This document shows positions 1 through 9,161 of a DNA stretch of 22,966 bases, one piece after another. Source of the stretch: Paramacrobiotus richtersi. Lineage: Eukaryota > Tardigrada > Eutardigrada > Parachela > Macrobiotidae. Below the pieces are notes generated by a model, which was not told the DNA's origin, did no database searches, and worked only from the letters and a program-made list of their open reading frames with translations. The stretch covers positions 1-22,966 of the forward strand of contig JAQGAU010000882.1 in NCBI GenBank assembly GCA_034698045.1. Reading direction: 5' to 3'. The translations under genes and the position numbers were made by a program. The first letter of the stretch is position 1; every line of letters begins with the position of its first letter.

Positions 1-670
1 TACAGCTCAGCCGGAAACATCCAAGCTAGAGATGTACGCAGGAAGTGGAGAATTTTTGGCACACCCAGACAGTTTTTTTGACAGACAGATTGAAAATGTT
101 GTTGAAAATTGAATGGAAAAGGTTAGTTATCAGAACTTCAACAGGCCTACTTCTAGTTTACGCTGTATCGTTCTTTTACACATTTTTTGCGCGGCAGGAA
201 AAATATATGCGTAGAAGAGGGAACAGGAACACGTACAACGATTGACAGATGAGATTGGATAGAAAGTTTCAAACGCGCTTCGAAAAGCGAACGCGCGCAG
301 GCCCGCAAGTCCATACTTCACATGCTGTACGTGGCGGAAACACGTCATAGCATTGTAAGGGGGACGGTGTAAATGCATAAAGCCGTACGCTAGAGCTGCA
401 TACAGCCGTACGCTAGAGCTGCAATAATATTATTATGTACTTGCTGCAGATATCGCGCTGCCATACGCGGCCATCGCTGTTTCGTTCAAAAAAATAGTTT
501 AAAAAGGTTTTAGAATTGTGAAATAAACGTTAGTGAAAAACGAATACGGCTTGATATTGCTTCGTTCTTTACGACGTTTCTTGAGCGGCAAAAAAAAATG
601 CGCGTAGAGCAGGAAATGAGAGCACCTCTGCGAACCGAAAGGGGAGATGTTAGAGTATAAGTTAGAATGA
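1..670. other. Non-coding stretch with diverged repeats
   Basis: I see no convincing gene here. The segment at about 165-230 and the one at about 555-620 share an ordered series of similar words (a ttcttt-rich run, then gcggca followed by an A run, then atgcg and agagcagga/agagggaacagga). They look like an old direct duplication. The short open frames on both strands show no recognisable domain or splice structure and I treat them as chance. Confidence 0.4.
375..420. repeat. Tandem duplication of a 23 bp unit
   Basis: Two head-to-tail copies of a 23 bp unit lie at 375-397 and 398-420. They differ at one position (gcataaagcc versus gcatacagcc) and share the core gtacgctagagct. The third base block (gcaataat) diverges at once, so this is a simple two-copy duplication. 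No function is implied. Confidence 0.9.
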
Positions 671-903
671 CTAACTTTGCGGTCGTGCAAGCTGCATGGC
701 CCAAGCCTGCTTACGAACACTGAGCTCATGGAAAGCATTGTTATATGTTGCTCTGTCACTAGAAATATTATGGCCGTAGGCTCCAACAAACACAGTAGCC
801 TTCTTGTCAGACTTGCTGCATACGCCACGTTGAGAACCACCAGAAATGCAGTCATTTGAGCATACTGTTCTTCCCGCATAAGCATAATTGGTAGGTACTG
901 CAT
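671..903 (-). CDS. Doubtful short ORF(s) divergent to the kinase gene
   Basis: Two overlapping minus-strand frames are open here. One ends with a stop at 671-673 and has a Cys-containing, mixed-polarity sequence (motifs CSNDC and SQRGVCSKSD). The other has a Met followed by a hydrophobic, signal-peptide-like stretch (MTAFLVVLNVAYA) near 858. Neither shows a recognised domain, and they cannot both be coding over the same bases. The region lies just upstream of the kinase start and could simply be its promoter or 5' untranslated region. A small secreted protein is possible, but I would not rely on it. Confidence 0.2.
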
Positions 904-941
904 CTTGCCAATATTCTTCTATCAAGTGACATCGTTTTAAA

Positions 942-3176
942 ATGAGCGAGAGCGATACGATATGCTTGGGTGACAGCTCTCTGACATTCAGGAAGTTAGA
1001 ACCCATAGCGCGAGGCGGTTTTGGCACTGTATACAAAGCGTCTCGGATAAGCAGCGGCAAAGATATTCCAACAGACCAAACTTTTGCCGTCAAGGAGATT
1101 GTTTTGAAAAATGAAGAGATAGAAAGGCTTCAATGCGGTCTGGGCGGAAAAGCAGTCCTTCAGCGATGGAAATCCATCTTTGATCTAAAGCATCCTAACA
1201 TCCTTCATTACTATCAGATCAAAATGGAGAAATCACCATATGGAGGCACCGTGAATCTGGCGATGGAGTTTATGGCAGGTTAGCGTGTGGAACTTATACT
1301 GAACGTTACCATCGCAACGGCTGATTGTGAGTAGACTATTTTGATGTACATGTTTTATCGCATTTGCAGACGGCGATTTGGACCGCTTTATTTCACAGCT
1401 GCGTAAAAGGGAGATTATGCTACTACCAAACAATTTGCTACACATGACCGAGCAGTTGGCGTTTGGCCTGGATTACTTGCACCAAAGCAACATCATCCAC
1501 GGAGACTTAAAACCAGGAAATATTTTACTGAAGCCCTGTCCAAGGAGACAGTGGACGTTAATTATTGCTGACCTGGATGATCGCATTCAGATGGAAGAAA
1601 ATGTCACCAAATCACTAGATATCACTCAGATTCGTGGAACAGCCATGTACATGTCACCAGAAATGGTTGCTCGGTTCGTAAAAGAGGGGTGCCAAAAGCC
1701 AGGACGAAAAACAGATATATGGAGTGTAGGCTGCATTATTCTTGATCTGGCTAACTGCCTGTATGGAAACCAGCAGCGGTCGTTTTGGAAGAAACGTTTG
1801 TTTTCTGAAGAGCCGTTTACCATTTCAACTGATACCACGTCCCAGCAGATAATCATCAAAATTGCGGATGGTTACATTCCAATTGTTTCTTCGGAGATAC
1901 CGGAAAATCTGGCAGATATGATTAAGTGTTGCCTTCTGGTGGATACGGCAGAAAGAACATCTGCCGAGACACTGCTTTACTCGGTGCGGTATCTCCTTCT
2001 CAAATCAATGAAGGCTAAAAGCTCAGCACTCTTTTGCGAAACATATATGGCTGCGAAAGGTGACCGTATGGTTGTCTGGACCTGGGGACCAAGTGGCGAC
2101 ACCATAGATGTCGTAAACGCTAACTGTGTGGTTGAAACTAACTTCGCAGCTCAGACTGAAAAGCGCATAGCTTTTCCAGACGTACCGGAGATCTCGAATA
2201 AAGGTGGAACCTGTCCGGGCGTTCACCCATCCACGCTCAACAGTGGCAGAAAGGATTACAGAAGAAAACGATGTGTTTTGCTGTCTTCTTTTAACCGAAC
2301 CGGTTACTTCGTCTGTGCTGGTAAGAATGGGTTCAACAACTTGTTCAAGAAAAATTATGTTCATCCACCGATGTACATCTAGTCTCAGTCGAAACAGAAC
2401 TTACCGTGCTTGCATTGAAATCTTCTGGGACTATAATTATTTGAATAATTTGTTTGGTAGGCTTTCACAATGACTCAGAAGAATTTAAAAGATCGGAAAG
2501 GACCGTTTTGGAGATGTGGAAATATAATAATGTGAGATTTGCAGTAATCGATGCAATCACCACGAAATCACCATTTATGAATTGGTACTCAAACTGGAAT
2601 GCAACTGGCACTTTCTTTGTCTCTGGTAGCTTCAAATCGGAAGAACGGGCGCCTTGCTTTTACATGTGGACTGTAATCAATATGAGATTTGTCGAAATTA
2701 CGAGTGATGCGCCTTTACGAGCTGTGCAATGGCTTTTTGTCGACGAATTCACACTGCACATTTATGATTCCAATGCGGATTGTTACGTTTACGATGCTGC
2801 TATGTCGCCAGGAATTCTAAAGCCAAAGCAAGACTTAGAGGAGATGCCATCTGTTCGGTTCTTACACTATTTATCCCATCCAGCAAAGCGCTTTGCGTTT
2901 CAAAAGGTAAAGTCTCCAAAACATTCTAAGCGCGCATTTTGAGAAAACATTACTCTTACAGATCTGCAATCCTAGAAAACACAAAGGCAGCTAAACTAGA
3001 CAGAATTTTCCATAATATGCACCACTGCACAATACAAACATTAGAAGTCTCGATGTATAAACGTAAAACTTTATGCTCTTGCAGAGTCTTGGTACTACCA
3101 GGAAGAACAGCTTAAACCAAAAGGTTACCTGAGGTACAAAGCTGCACAATTGGTGCAGGTGCTTGTTAACGACTAA
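942..3176 (+). CDS. Ser/Thr protein kinase with HGD catalytic loop, fused to a propeller-like region (N-terminal exons)
   Basis: Exons are 942-1278, 1370-2320, 2461-2906 and probably 3087-3158 (or to a TAA at 3174-3176). All junctions are GT-AG and the phases agree (1, 1, 0). The ATG at 942 has an A-rich context (ttttaaaATG). Residues about 15-260 form a protein kinase fold: glycine loop ARGGFGTVYKA (23-33), FAVK with the ATP-contacting Lys51, catalytic loop HGDLKPGN (156-163), DLD at 180-182 where DFG is usual, GTAMYMSPE (202-210) and DIWSVGC. The HRD arginine is Gly, so this is a non-RD kinase. The retained Lys, catalytic Asp and Asn suggest activity is possible. From about residue 330 the sequence becomes beta-strand rich with repeated W-x-x-W-N-x-T-G-like turns, as in WD40/TolB-type propellers. 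Substrate and pathway are unknown. The exact kinase family is not recognised. Confidence 0.85.
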
Positions 3177-3282
3177 GTGTTTATTGCTGTACCATAGTAT
3201 GACAACTAAGTTGACGACTAAGTTAAACTTGAAACAAAATTCGTGCTATTCTGTTTCGCCTAAAACAAAATCCGAAGCATAG

Positions 3283-3489
3283 ATGAAATGTGTAACCGGA
3301 GGGAAATCTGTAGATTTTCTGCACGTGGACAAAAGGGAACATGGAAACGCCAAGCAGCTTCCAAACAGCTTTTTTTGTTCCGATGTGCTTCGTCCGTATC
3401 GAATGAATTGCAAACGATACTCAAACGGTGAGTTCTCTATTGACCAATGGTCATTTAGCTACTCTGATCGACAAACGTTCTTTCTGTAA
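3283..3489 (+). CDS. Possible alternative exon within the kinase/propeller gene
   Basis: An open frame starts just after an AG at 3281-3282 and runs to a TAA at 3487-3489. A textbook donor (GTGAGT) occurs at 3428. The encoded peptide is mixed polar/hydrophobic and could be a beta-strand pair of the propeller. However, an exon ending at 3427 is in phase 1, while the next credible exon (4032) needs phase 0, so it cannot be spliced simply between its neighbours. It may be an alternative terminal exon, or chance. No domain is recognised. Confidence 0.25.
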   Translation: MKCVTGGKSVDFLHVDKREHGNAKQLPNSFFCSDVLRPYRMNCKRYSNGEFSIDQWSFSYSDRQTFFL

Positions 3490-4031
3490 TTTTTTCCGAT
3501 TACAACTTATTTCACGGTGTAAGTAGTTTGCGGTGCAAGTCACTAACAACAACAAAATAAATCAGTCATAACCACTGAAAAAGAAAGCAGTGAAACTGTC
3601 TGTAGCAGGGATAAAAATTTTTCAGTGCAAAACAAACGCTGAAGGAGAGAAAATAAAAGTTTTAGATATAAATACCACATTTTCGAATCCTTGTAAAAAG
3701 GATATTCCGTAGAACAGGAAACGACAACACACTGTTAAGTTCGCCCATCAATTGCTGAAAACGGCAGCATGTTGACCGATGTCAGCAACTGCGGTAAATC
3801 TGTGTAAGTACTGTACTTCGAAGTATGTTTCTGACAAGTGGCGGACTTACTGGGCAGATTTCACATATTACTACCTTTATTCGCCTATGCGCTGCAGGAA
3901 TGAAAACAAACCGAGGCATATGAAAAGTTTGACGCTCGGCTGACGACATCACAACAAACTATTGTTTCGCAGCGCATATAGAGCGGAACAGAACGATTCG
4001 AATAAATGCGATAATAGCTTTCTTTATCCAG

Positions 4032-4807
4032 GGTAATCTCATGGCCGAAATTGTCGTGGACCATGACAGGAATGTACCTTCCAGCTTTCGGACGCGTGAC
4101 GTGCAAGATGGCCACTTGCAAACAGAAGCGAGTTTGCACAGGCCTTATGCAGCAGTAATGCGTTGCACAGGGGACGACCAGTATGGTGACGACCGAGTAG
4201 CTGTTGTCTGTTTTTATTTACGCTTGCCCGAATCAAAGGTCAGAAGCAACAGCATCGAACAAGAGCGTGTAGAGAGTGTAGAGAGTTCTTTATCTAGGGT
4301 ATAATTTGTCGTATTTATTGGATTCATAGAAAGAACGTTCAACACCGAAGGGCGGTCTCGTTGCACAACGCTTTTATGACGGATTACTATTGACTAAGGG
4401 CCAACACAAGAAAGGTATTCCTTTTGTAGAAAGCTGGTATTCAGGAGCAGCATCATCTGTGGATGTGGCACGAGAGAAAAAAGGATCCAGTACTTCTCAG
4501 CGTCGACTTGGCCTTAGGCATCATGTTGTCGATCAGTCCTGATAACAAAAAGGTGGCCGCCATTGTTCAACTGGCTACAACCGAATTTTACATGCCTGCT
4601 CTGGCGATATGGGATATAGACAGCGAGGGTACTTTGGGGATCATCAGGATGCCCACTTTCTACTCATTTTCTGATCCAAAGTGGAATTCTACGAGCAGCT
4701 GTATTGCGATTGAAGACTGGAGAAATAGTCAAGAATATGAATCTGGGCGAACACATATCCTGGTACTGGATTTGAATAAATGTGAAATACCGCCTCTGCA
4801 GCTGTAG
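4032..4807 (+). CDS. Propeller-like C-terminal exons, probably the end of the kinase gene
   Basis: Two exons are proposed. 4032-4238 follows a strong acceptor (tttctttatccag) and ends at AAAG|GTCAGA. 4430-4807 follows a ttttgtag acceptor and ends with a TAG stop at 4805-4807. Both start in phase 0, and joined to 942-3158 the coding length is 2,391 nt, an exact 797 codons. The second exon is clearly protein-like: a SPDNKKVAAIV strand followed by LAIWDID is the typical repeat pattern of WD40/TolB-type beta-propellers, and KWNSTSSCIAI resembles the NWNATGTFFVSG segment encoded near 2590-2630. It could instead be a separate gene whose first exon I cannot see. No Met-initiated frame precedes it. 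Confidence 0.55.
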
Positions 4808-5328
4808 GGGGTGTTCGTGGCGCGTGGAATTCTTGTATCTGGCTTCTGCAGCCACACTGGGTGTTTAGACGATTTTTTACACCTTTCATATATGCATTTG
4901 TTTTCTCTTTTAACTGATCGAAAGACTACTTCTGATAAGTATGCCTGTAGTGGATTCCCACAGGAGTACTTGCAAACAGGAACCGGCGGTTCGAATTTCA
5001 GTCGCCTTGAAATTGAGACTGTAGACTAGCACTACATCCTTTCGTTCATGTAGACTGAGCGAGCTGAGAGAAAACCGACAGTTTACATACGAAATTGGTT
5101 GAGAACATATTTGCTATTTGCTGCTACCACCTGTATACCCAAAACTTTTGGACTTATAAGAAAAAAACCGCAGGCGCTTTCATTCATCCACTCCCTGGCA
5201 TAACAGCTCGTGTACTTCAGTGGTCTCACTGGTTAAAAAAAACTGTAAAAAAATGATCCGTTAGATATTTTGCGGCTATGTGGCCAAAACAAGGTGCACT
5301 TTCTAACGATGTTGCATGTAATGGTCAA
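4808..5328. other. Intergenic region, nothing identified
   Basis: No coherent reading frame, repeat or RNA gene was seen. A GGTTCGAATT word near 4987-4996 resembles a tRNA T-loop, but no cloverleaf could be drawn around it. Confidence 0.4.
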
Positions 5329-5456
5329 ACAAGGGAACAATCTCAGGCCCCATATTCAAAAAATTCCGAAAGCGCTTGTGTGGACACAAAGTGACCCCAT
5401 GAACTCCAGAAAAATGTTTTTGGCTGCTGTGAAGCAGCTGGGCCCCTTGGGGGTAA
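5329..5456 (+). repeat. Left arm of a ~128 bp inverted repeat
   Basis: This segment is matched, reverse-complemented, by 7875-8003. By eye I count roughly 15% mismatches and almost no length change. Shared blocks include ACAAGGGAACAATC, GGCCCCATATTC, GCTTGTGTGGACACA, AGTGACCCCAT and GGCCCCTTGGGGGTAAT. One frame is open across both arms with similar residues (RPHIQKIP, LVWTQSDP, LGPLGVI). It may be a dispersed mobile repeat or a fragment of a once-coding element. No terminal duplication was found. Confidence 0.85.
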
Positions 5457-5730
5457 TTCCGTATTGCAGTCTATACAGTACAAGAAACACCTTCGACTGC
5501 CGCCTCAGGGTTTCTTGAGATCTATATTCAAATTTCAAAATAGAGTGGAAAACGTACAGTCCAGGTTGTCTAAGTTGAAACAGTTGTGACCGGCATAACC
5601 GTTTGAAAAATTCCTTCCCGCGTAAGTTTTAGACAGCCAGAAACGTTTTCCTTAGTATTTTTCGGAACGCAGCTAAAGATCAGCGACGATTTGTCGATAT
5701 GTATCAAATTCTCGCTTTACGGAGTACACG

Positions 5731-6947
5731 GTGTGCACCAAATGACCAGCATTATGTGGATAATGTTGGTCATTCCGTGGCAAAGTTGTGCAGAACGGGT
5801 GAAGCTTGATGTCAACTAGGTGCGGGAAAAATTCCCAGGTGATAATGCATTACAGCCAAAAGGTGTACTTACGTCACTCGAAGACTTGTGGGAAAAATTG
5901 TTCCGGTGGGAAAATTTTTGCCCTTCTGAGGGGTTTGTCAGGCGGGAAGGTTTTTGGTTTGATTGGCGGCTGTACAGGTAAGGCACCCTATTCAGTTTTA
6001 GGGCATTCAGTTCTTTTAATCTCTAAGTGTTTAGGCATTGGTGGCTCAGTTGTCTGAACACATTTCTTTGGGGCTTTTTTGGCGACAACGATATGGGAAT
6101 TCTTGTCTAATGTTTTCAGAATTTGATCATTTCGCTTAGCTAGCTCGATCTTTCGGTTTGATCAAAGGTTGTGAGCTTTGCGTTTCTGAACACCCCATTC
6201 CGGCATTTTGCTCGGCTTTGTTTTAGCTCAGTAAATAATTGGACCTCAGTTTTATCCAGACACTTATTGCTGACTGCATTCAAATGATCAATCCTATCCG
6301 GACATTGTTGCCGGGACCCAGCTGATATATAACCGGTTTCATCTGGATGCTCCTGCCCGAGAGCCGCAAATTTCTTCGATAACTTGTTTTGTTTGCAGCG
6401 TTCAGGCAAAATTACTTGGATAAGATTGGTCACTTGGTATTCTCGTCAAGGTTGTACGGATGAAACTGATTATGTTTTGCGGAGCCGGGAAATATGCCCG
6501 GATAAAGCCGCTGATGCCTTGAGCTGCGGCGAAAATGTCCAGCTGACCTTTCGAGTGTTCCGCTTTGATCTGTGGTTGCGAACGTTCGGTCGGATATCCC
6601 CTACCGTTTTTGGAAGCGTTCTCCGTTCCACGTTTCGCTCGCCACCACAACGATTGCCTGAAGCAGTGAATATGAATGGAGTTTGCTTTAGGCTTATTAT
6701 ACATGTTATGGATCAAACCGTAAACCCTTTCTGACCGGCAAAACCGTCCAAAGGGCAACAGTTTAATTTCCCACCCGAAGAATGTTTCCCACAAGTTTTC
6801 GATTGATGCCTTTTGATTGCAAGCCTTTTCGTCCGTGCATTTTTCCCGGACTCAATTGATATCAAGTTCCCATCCGTGCACCTATGCAACCGAATGACCA
6901 ATATTATCCAGAATGAGATAGTGTTGGTCATTTAGTGACCAGCACAC
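5731..6947. mobile_element. Foldback-type element with ~230 bp degenerate terminal inverted repeats
   Basis: The left arm (about 5731-5965) and right arm (about 6712-6947) align in inverted orientation along their length. Anchors are gtgtgc at the edge, AATGACCA...TTGGTCATT, TTGATGTCAACT versus TTGATATCAATT, GCGGGAAAAAT versus CCGGGAAAAAT, AAAACTTGTGGGAAA-like words, GGTGGGAAA and GGTTTGAT. Each arm starts with its own hairpin: 5741-5755 pairs with 5760-5774, and 6893-6907 with 6918-6932. The ~750 bp centre has no recognisable transposase. Long arms with internal palindromes and no gene fit a non-autonomous foldback transposon. I could not define a target-site duplication, so the edges are approximate. 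Confidence 0.8.
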
Positions 6948-7482
6948 GGTAAGCAAAATTAGTCAGCCGTGAATTCGATACCATTGTATGTATTTGCAAG
7001 CCGTACACTCAATGTCACCCATACGGTAGCGCCGGATATCAGATATTTTGAAGCCTCTTCAACAACACAAACAAACGCTAAAACTAAACACAACTGAACG
7101 TTCTTTCAGTGTCTTGAACATTTGGAGTCTTAAATATTTGGGCAAATGATGTTCTTTTATAAATATATACGACACGTGAACGGTATAATAATGCCAGCTC
7201 ATGCAACATCCCTGGGCGACTCAGTTTCTGTCCCCTTCGATATTGCTGGCCGTGCTGAAATGTCTTAAAAATAAAGTTTTTGATTGTACAGTAAGTGGAG
7301 GAGTTTAAAAAAATCAGGTTGAAGCATCCAATTTGAAAAGACTGCACATACAGGGACCCAACCGAAGCAGTAAGTCTACATGTAGTTTTAATTTTACGCC
7401 AACGTAGAACATTTCTGGTAATTTGACATATCATATATTAGCATATCATATTTTAATATTATCTTAATAATAATATTGACAG
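6948..7482. other. Intergenic or intronic region, nothing firm
   Basis: No firm gene. A short Met-initiated plus-strand frame of about 40 codons near 7147-7270 contains the words SLGDSVSVPF, which faintly resemble the start of an Ig-like domain, but it has no splice support. 7430-7480 is AT-rich and may be the polypyrimidine/branch region of the acceptor at 7481-7482. Confidence 0.3.
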
Positions 7483-8040
7483 GTGGCTCTAAGGAATCTT
7501 CTATATTCGTAGCTTCTGGATGTGTTTTGGGTGTAATATCAGTAATAGTGACATATATCATGGATGTATATGCATTGATCTAACGTACAACTGTGCCACC
7601 GGATCGTCTGCGCAAGATGGCCATCGGCATCTTTGCAACATGCAACTCTGTGCCTGAATGGCGCACTTGGACGACTTGTTGTGGCAGTCAAGTATGTATG
7701 AAACTTGCAATAAATTCCTCTTTTATTGCGGAAAATTAACCAATAAATTATTGTATTATAATAATTGTGTTATATTATAATTGTATCTTACTTGAATTTA
7801 GTCAGTCGTGCTTTTGTACGGAATGCATTATACAGATAATGTATGGTACATACACTGTATACGTTGTCATCCAGATTACCCCCAAGGGGCCCAGCAGGAC
7901 CACAGCAGCCAGAAATAATTTTTTAAAGCTTATGGGGTCACTCTGTGTCCACACAAGCATTTGAGGAATTTTTTGAATATGGGGCCTGGGATTGTTCCCT
8001 TGTAAGTGCTACCGGAAGTCCAGAACTGCGGATGACAAAG
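7483..8040 (+). CDS. Candidate 5' exons of the vWA-like gene
   Basis: Three short exons can be chained. 7483-7565 encodes a hydrophobic, membrane-like segment (FVASGCVLGVISVIVTY) and ends at GAT|GTATAT. 7617-7691 encodes a Trp/Cys-rich peptide with the core PEWRTWTTCCGS and ends at CAA|GTATGT. 8007-8040 encodes a short CYRKSRT peptide and ends at AAAG|GTGGTA, phase 1, matching the next exon at 8169. The W-x-x-W-x-x-C pattern followed by Cys and basic residues recalls a thrombospondin type 1 repeat, a common partner of vWA domains. The acceptors at 7616 and 8006 (both AAG) are weak, so this chain is tentative. The inverted-repeat arm 7875-8003 would lie inside the 7692-8006 intron. Confidence 0.3.
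7875..8003 (-). repeat. Right arm of the ~128 bp inverted repeat
   Basis: This is the reverse-complement partner of 5329-5456, beginning ATTACCCCCAAGGGGCC and ending GGGATTGTTCCCTTGT on the plus strand. It abuts the proposed acceptor at 8005-8006. The frame conserved with the left arm is read on the minus strand here. Confidence 0.85.
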
Positions 8041-8361
8041 GTGGTATCGCTTTCACACGGTAGGACTCTAAAGGCAATTCACAGGTTCCACTTATATAAT
8101 AGTTTTGAAGAAAAAAATAAAGTACCCCGTATACCTAGCACCCCGTGCAGTGACTTGCATATTTACAGGAGGCTGCGAATCTACAATAGATGCCATTTTT
8201 ATTCTAGCAGATTTAAGTTTTTATATCAGATTTTCATACGCTGACCATAGAGGGCATTTTCTTACAGTAGCCAGAAAATGTTTACAGGAGAACACCACCG
8301 GAAAGCGCACCAGGTGGGACACAGACGGTGACAGACCCAAAGCCAGAATATTAGTAATGTA

Positions 8362-9161
8362 CAGTAAAACCTGCGTACTTTGAACACGCACCGTTAACAC
8401 AAAATTGTTCAAAGTAGACAGTTGTGCAAAGCATAAGGGGTCCCCCCTAGGGGAGAGTTAGTGCCCCTCCCCCCAACGGTTTGATTATACCGATAACGGC
8501 CTCCGTATTTATGTAAATAAAATGTGCATATACTGTACTATGCATCGTATTATCATGTTTAACTGATCTGAGCTATGAAAATTTAATAAGCTTCGCTTTA
8601 TTCCCGAAAACTGCAGCAGAAGTGTGTTGACGTTAAAGAAGTTCTGTGACATTTCCAAGTCGTTTCCGAGCCGTATCAACGCTCTGGCGCGCTAGTTCTT
8701 CAATCGCTCCCTTTGATTCCATAATGTTCTTTACGGTGCCGAGAAAGACGCCTTACTTCGAGGCTAGCTAGTAGCTGCCGAAAAGACATGTGCTGGTTGC
8801 GATCTAATATCAGATCCAGCTTCTGTTGGAATTAAGCTCCATATACTTGCGGTTACCAGAAGGAAGAGAAGGCTGGCAAGTCATACTCTTATGGGCAATA
8901 ACGAGAAAAACAATAAATAAATAGAAGGAACGTTTTTTTCTGGTAAAATACGCACGCTTTCTGTAGGCGTTTTCAATTCGGACAGGGGTGATTTACCACG
9001 CGCGTTACGTGGAAAACGTTCAGTGTACAGATTACAGGGTGTTCAAACTACAGAGGGCCCCCCTTGTGTTATTGTCTATGGAGCGCGCCGGTACAGGCGA
9101 GCGCGCTCAAAGTACCCAGTGGTTCAATCCACGGAGGTGTTCCAAATTACAGGTTTTACTG
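8362..9161. mobile_element. pogo/Tigger-like DNA transposon, 800 bp, flanked by TA
   Basis: The element begins CAGTAAAACCTG at 8362 and ends with the exact reverse complement CAGGTTTTACTG at 9161. TA lies on both sides (8360-8361 and 9162-9163), the target duplication used by the Tc1/mariner/pogo superfamily. CAG termini are typical of pogo/Tigger elements. Inside each end are inverted related words: GTACTTTGAACACGC and TTCAAAGTAG on the left, GTTCAAACTACAG on the right, followed by G/C-homopolymer blocks. The only coding trace is a broken transposase N-terminus on the minus strand, so the copy is non-autonomous. It sits entirely within an intron of the vWA-like gene. Confidence 0.9.
8633..8884 (-). 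pseudogene. Broken transposase N-terminus (CENP-B/pogo helix-turn-helix)
   Basis: Read on the minus strand from an ATG at 8884-8882, the peptide soon gives RKYMEL, typical of the start of pogo/CENP-B-like proteins. After about 19 codons the frame shifts, and the sense continues with QQKLDLILD and MSFRQLLASLEV. A second, compensating shift near 8750 restores the first frame and gives GTVKNIMESKGAIEEL, ending at TAA 8635-8633. The order basic start, KLDLI helix, RQLA helix, GTV-NI recognition helix and charged tail is that of the CENP-B N-terminal DNA-binding domain. The catalytic DDE part is absent. This supports assigning the host element to the pogo group and shows that the copy is dead. Confidence 0.75.

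Noticed and set aside
4041-4145. Alternative plus frame with WTMTGMYLPAFG, resembling a propeller strand
   Set aside because: It needs a phase-2 upstream exon that I cannot find and hits a stop within about 35 codons.
3885-4236. Minus-strand frames opposite the 4032-4238 exon, one with a strand-like sequence (VAILHV, RYIPVMVHDNFG)
   Set aside because: The plus-strand exon has a strong acceptor, a matching donor and correct phase with both neighbours. The antisense frames have no usable donors.
4930-5010. Possible tRNA because of GGTTCGAATT
   Set aside because: No acceptor stem, D-arm or anticodon arm could be paired around it.
6402-6794. 130-codon minus-strand ORF in the foldback element
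   Set aside because: It runs from the unique centre into the right arm, has no transposase motif and is not mirrored in the left arm.
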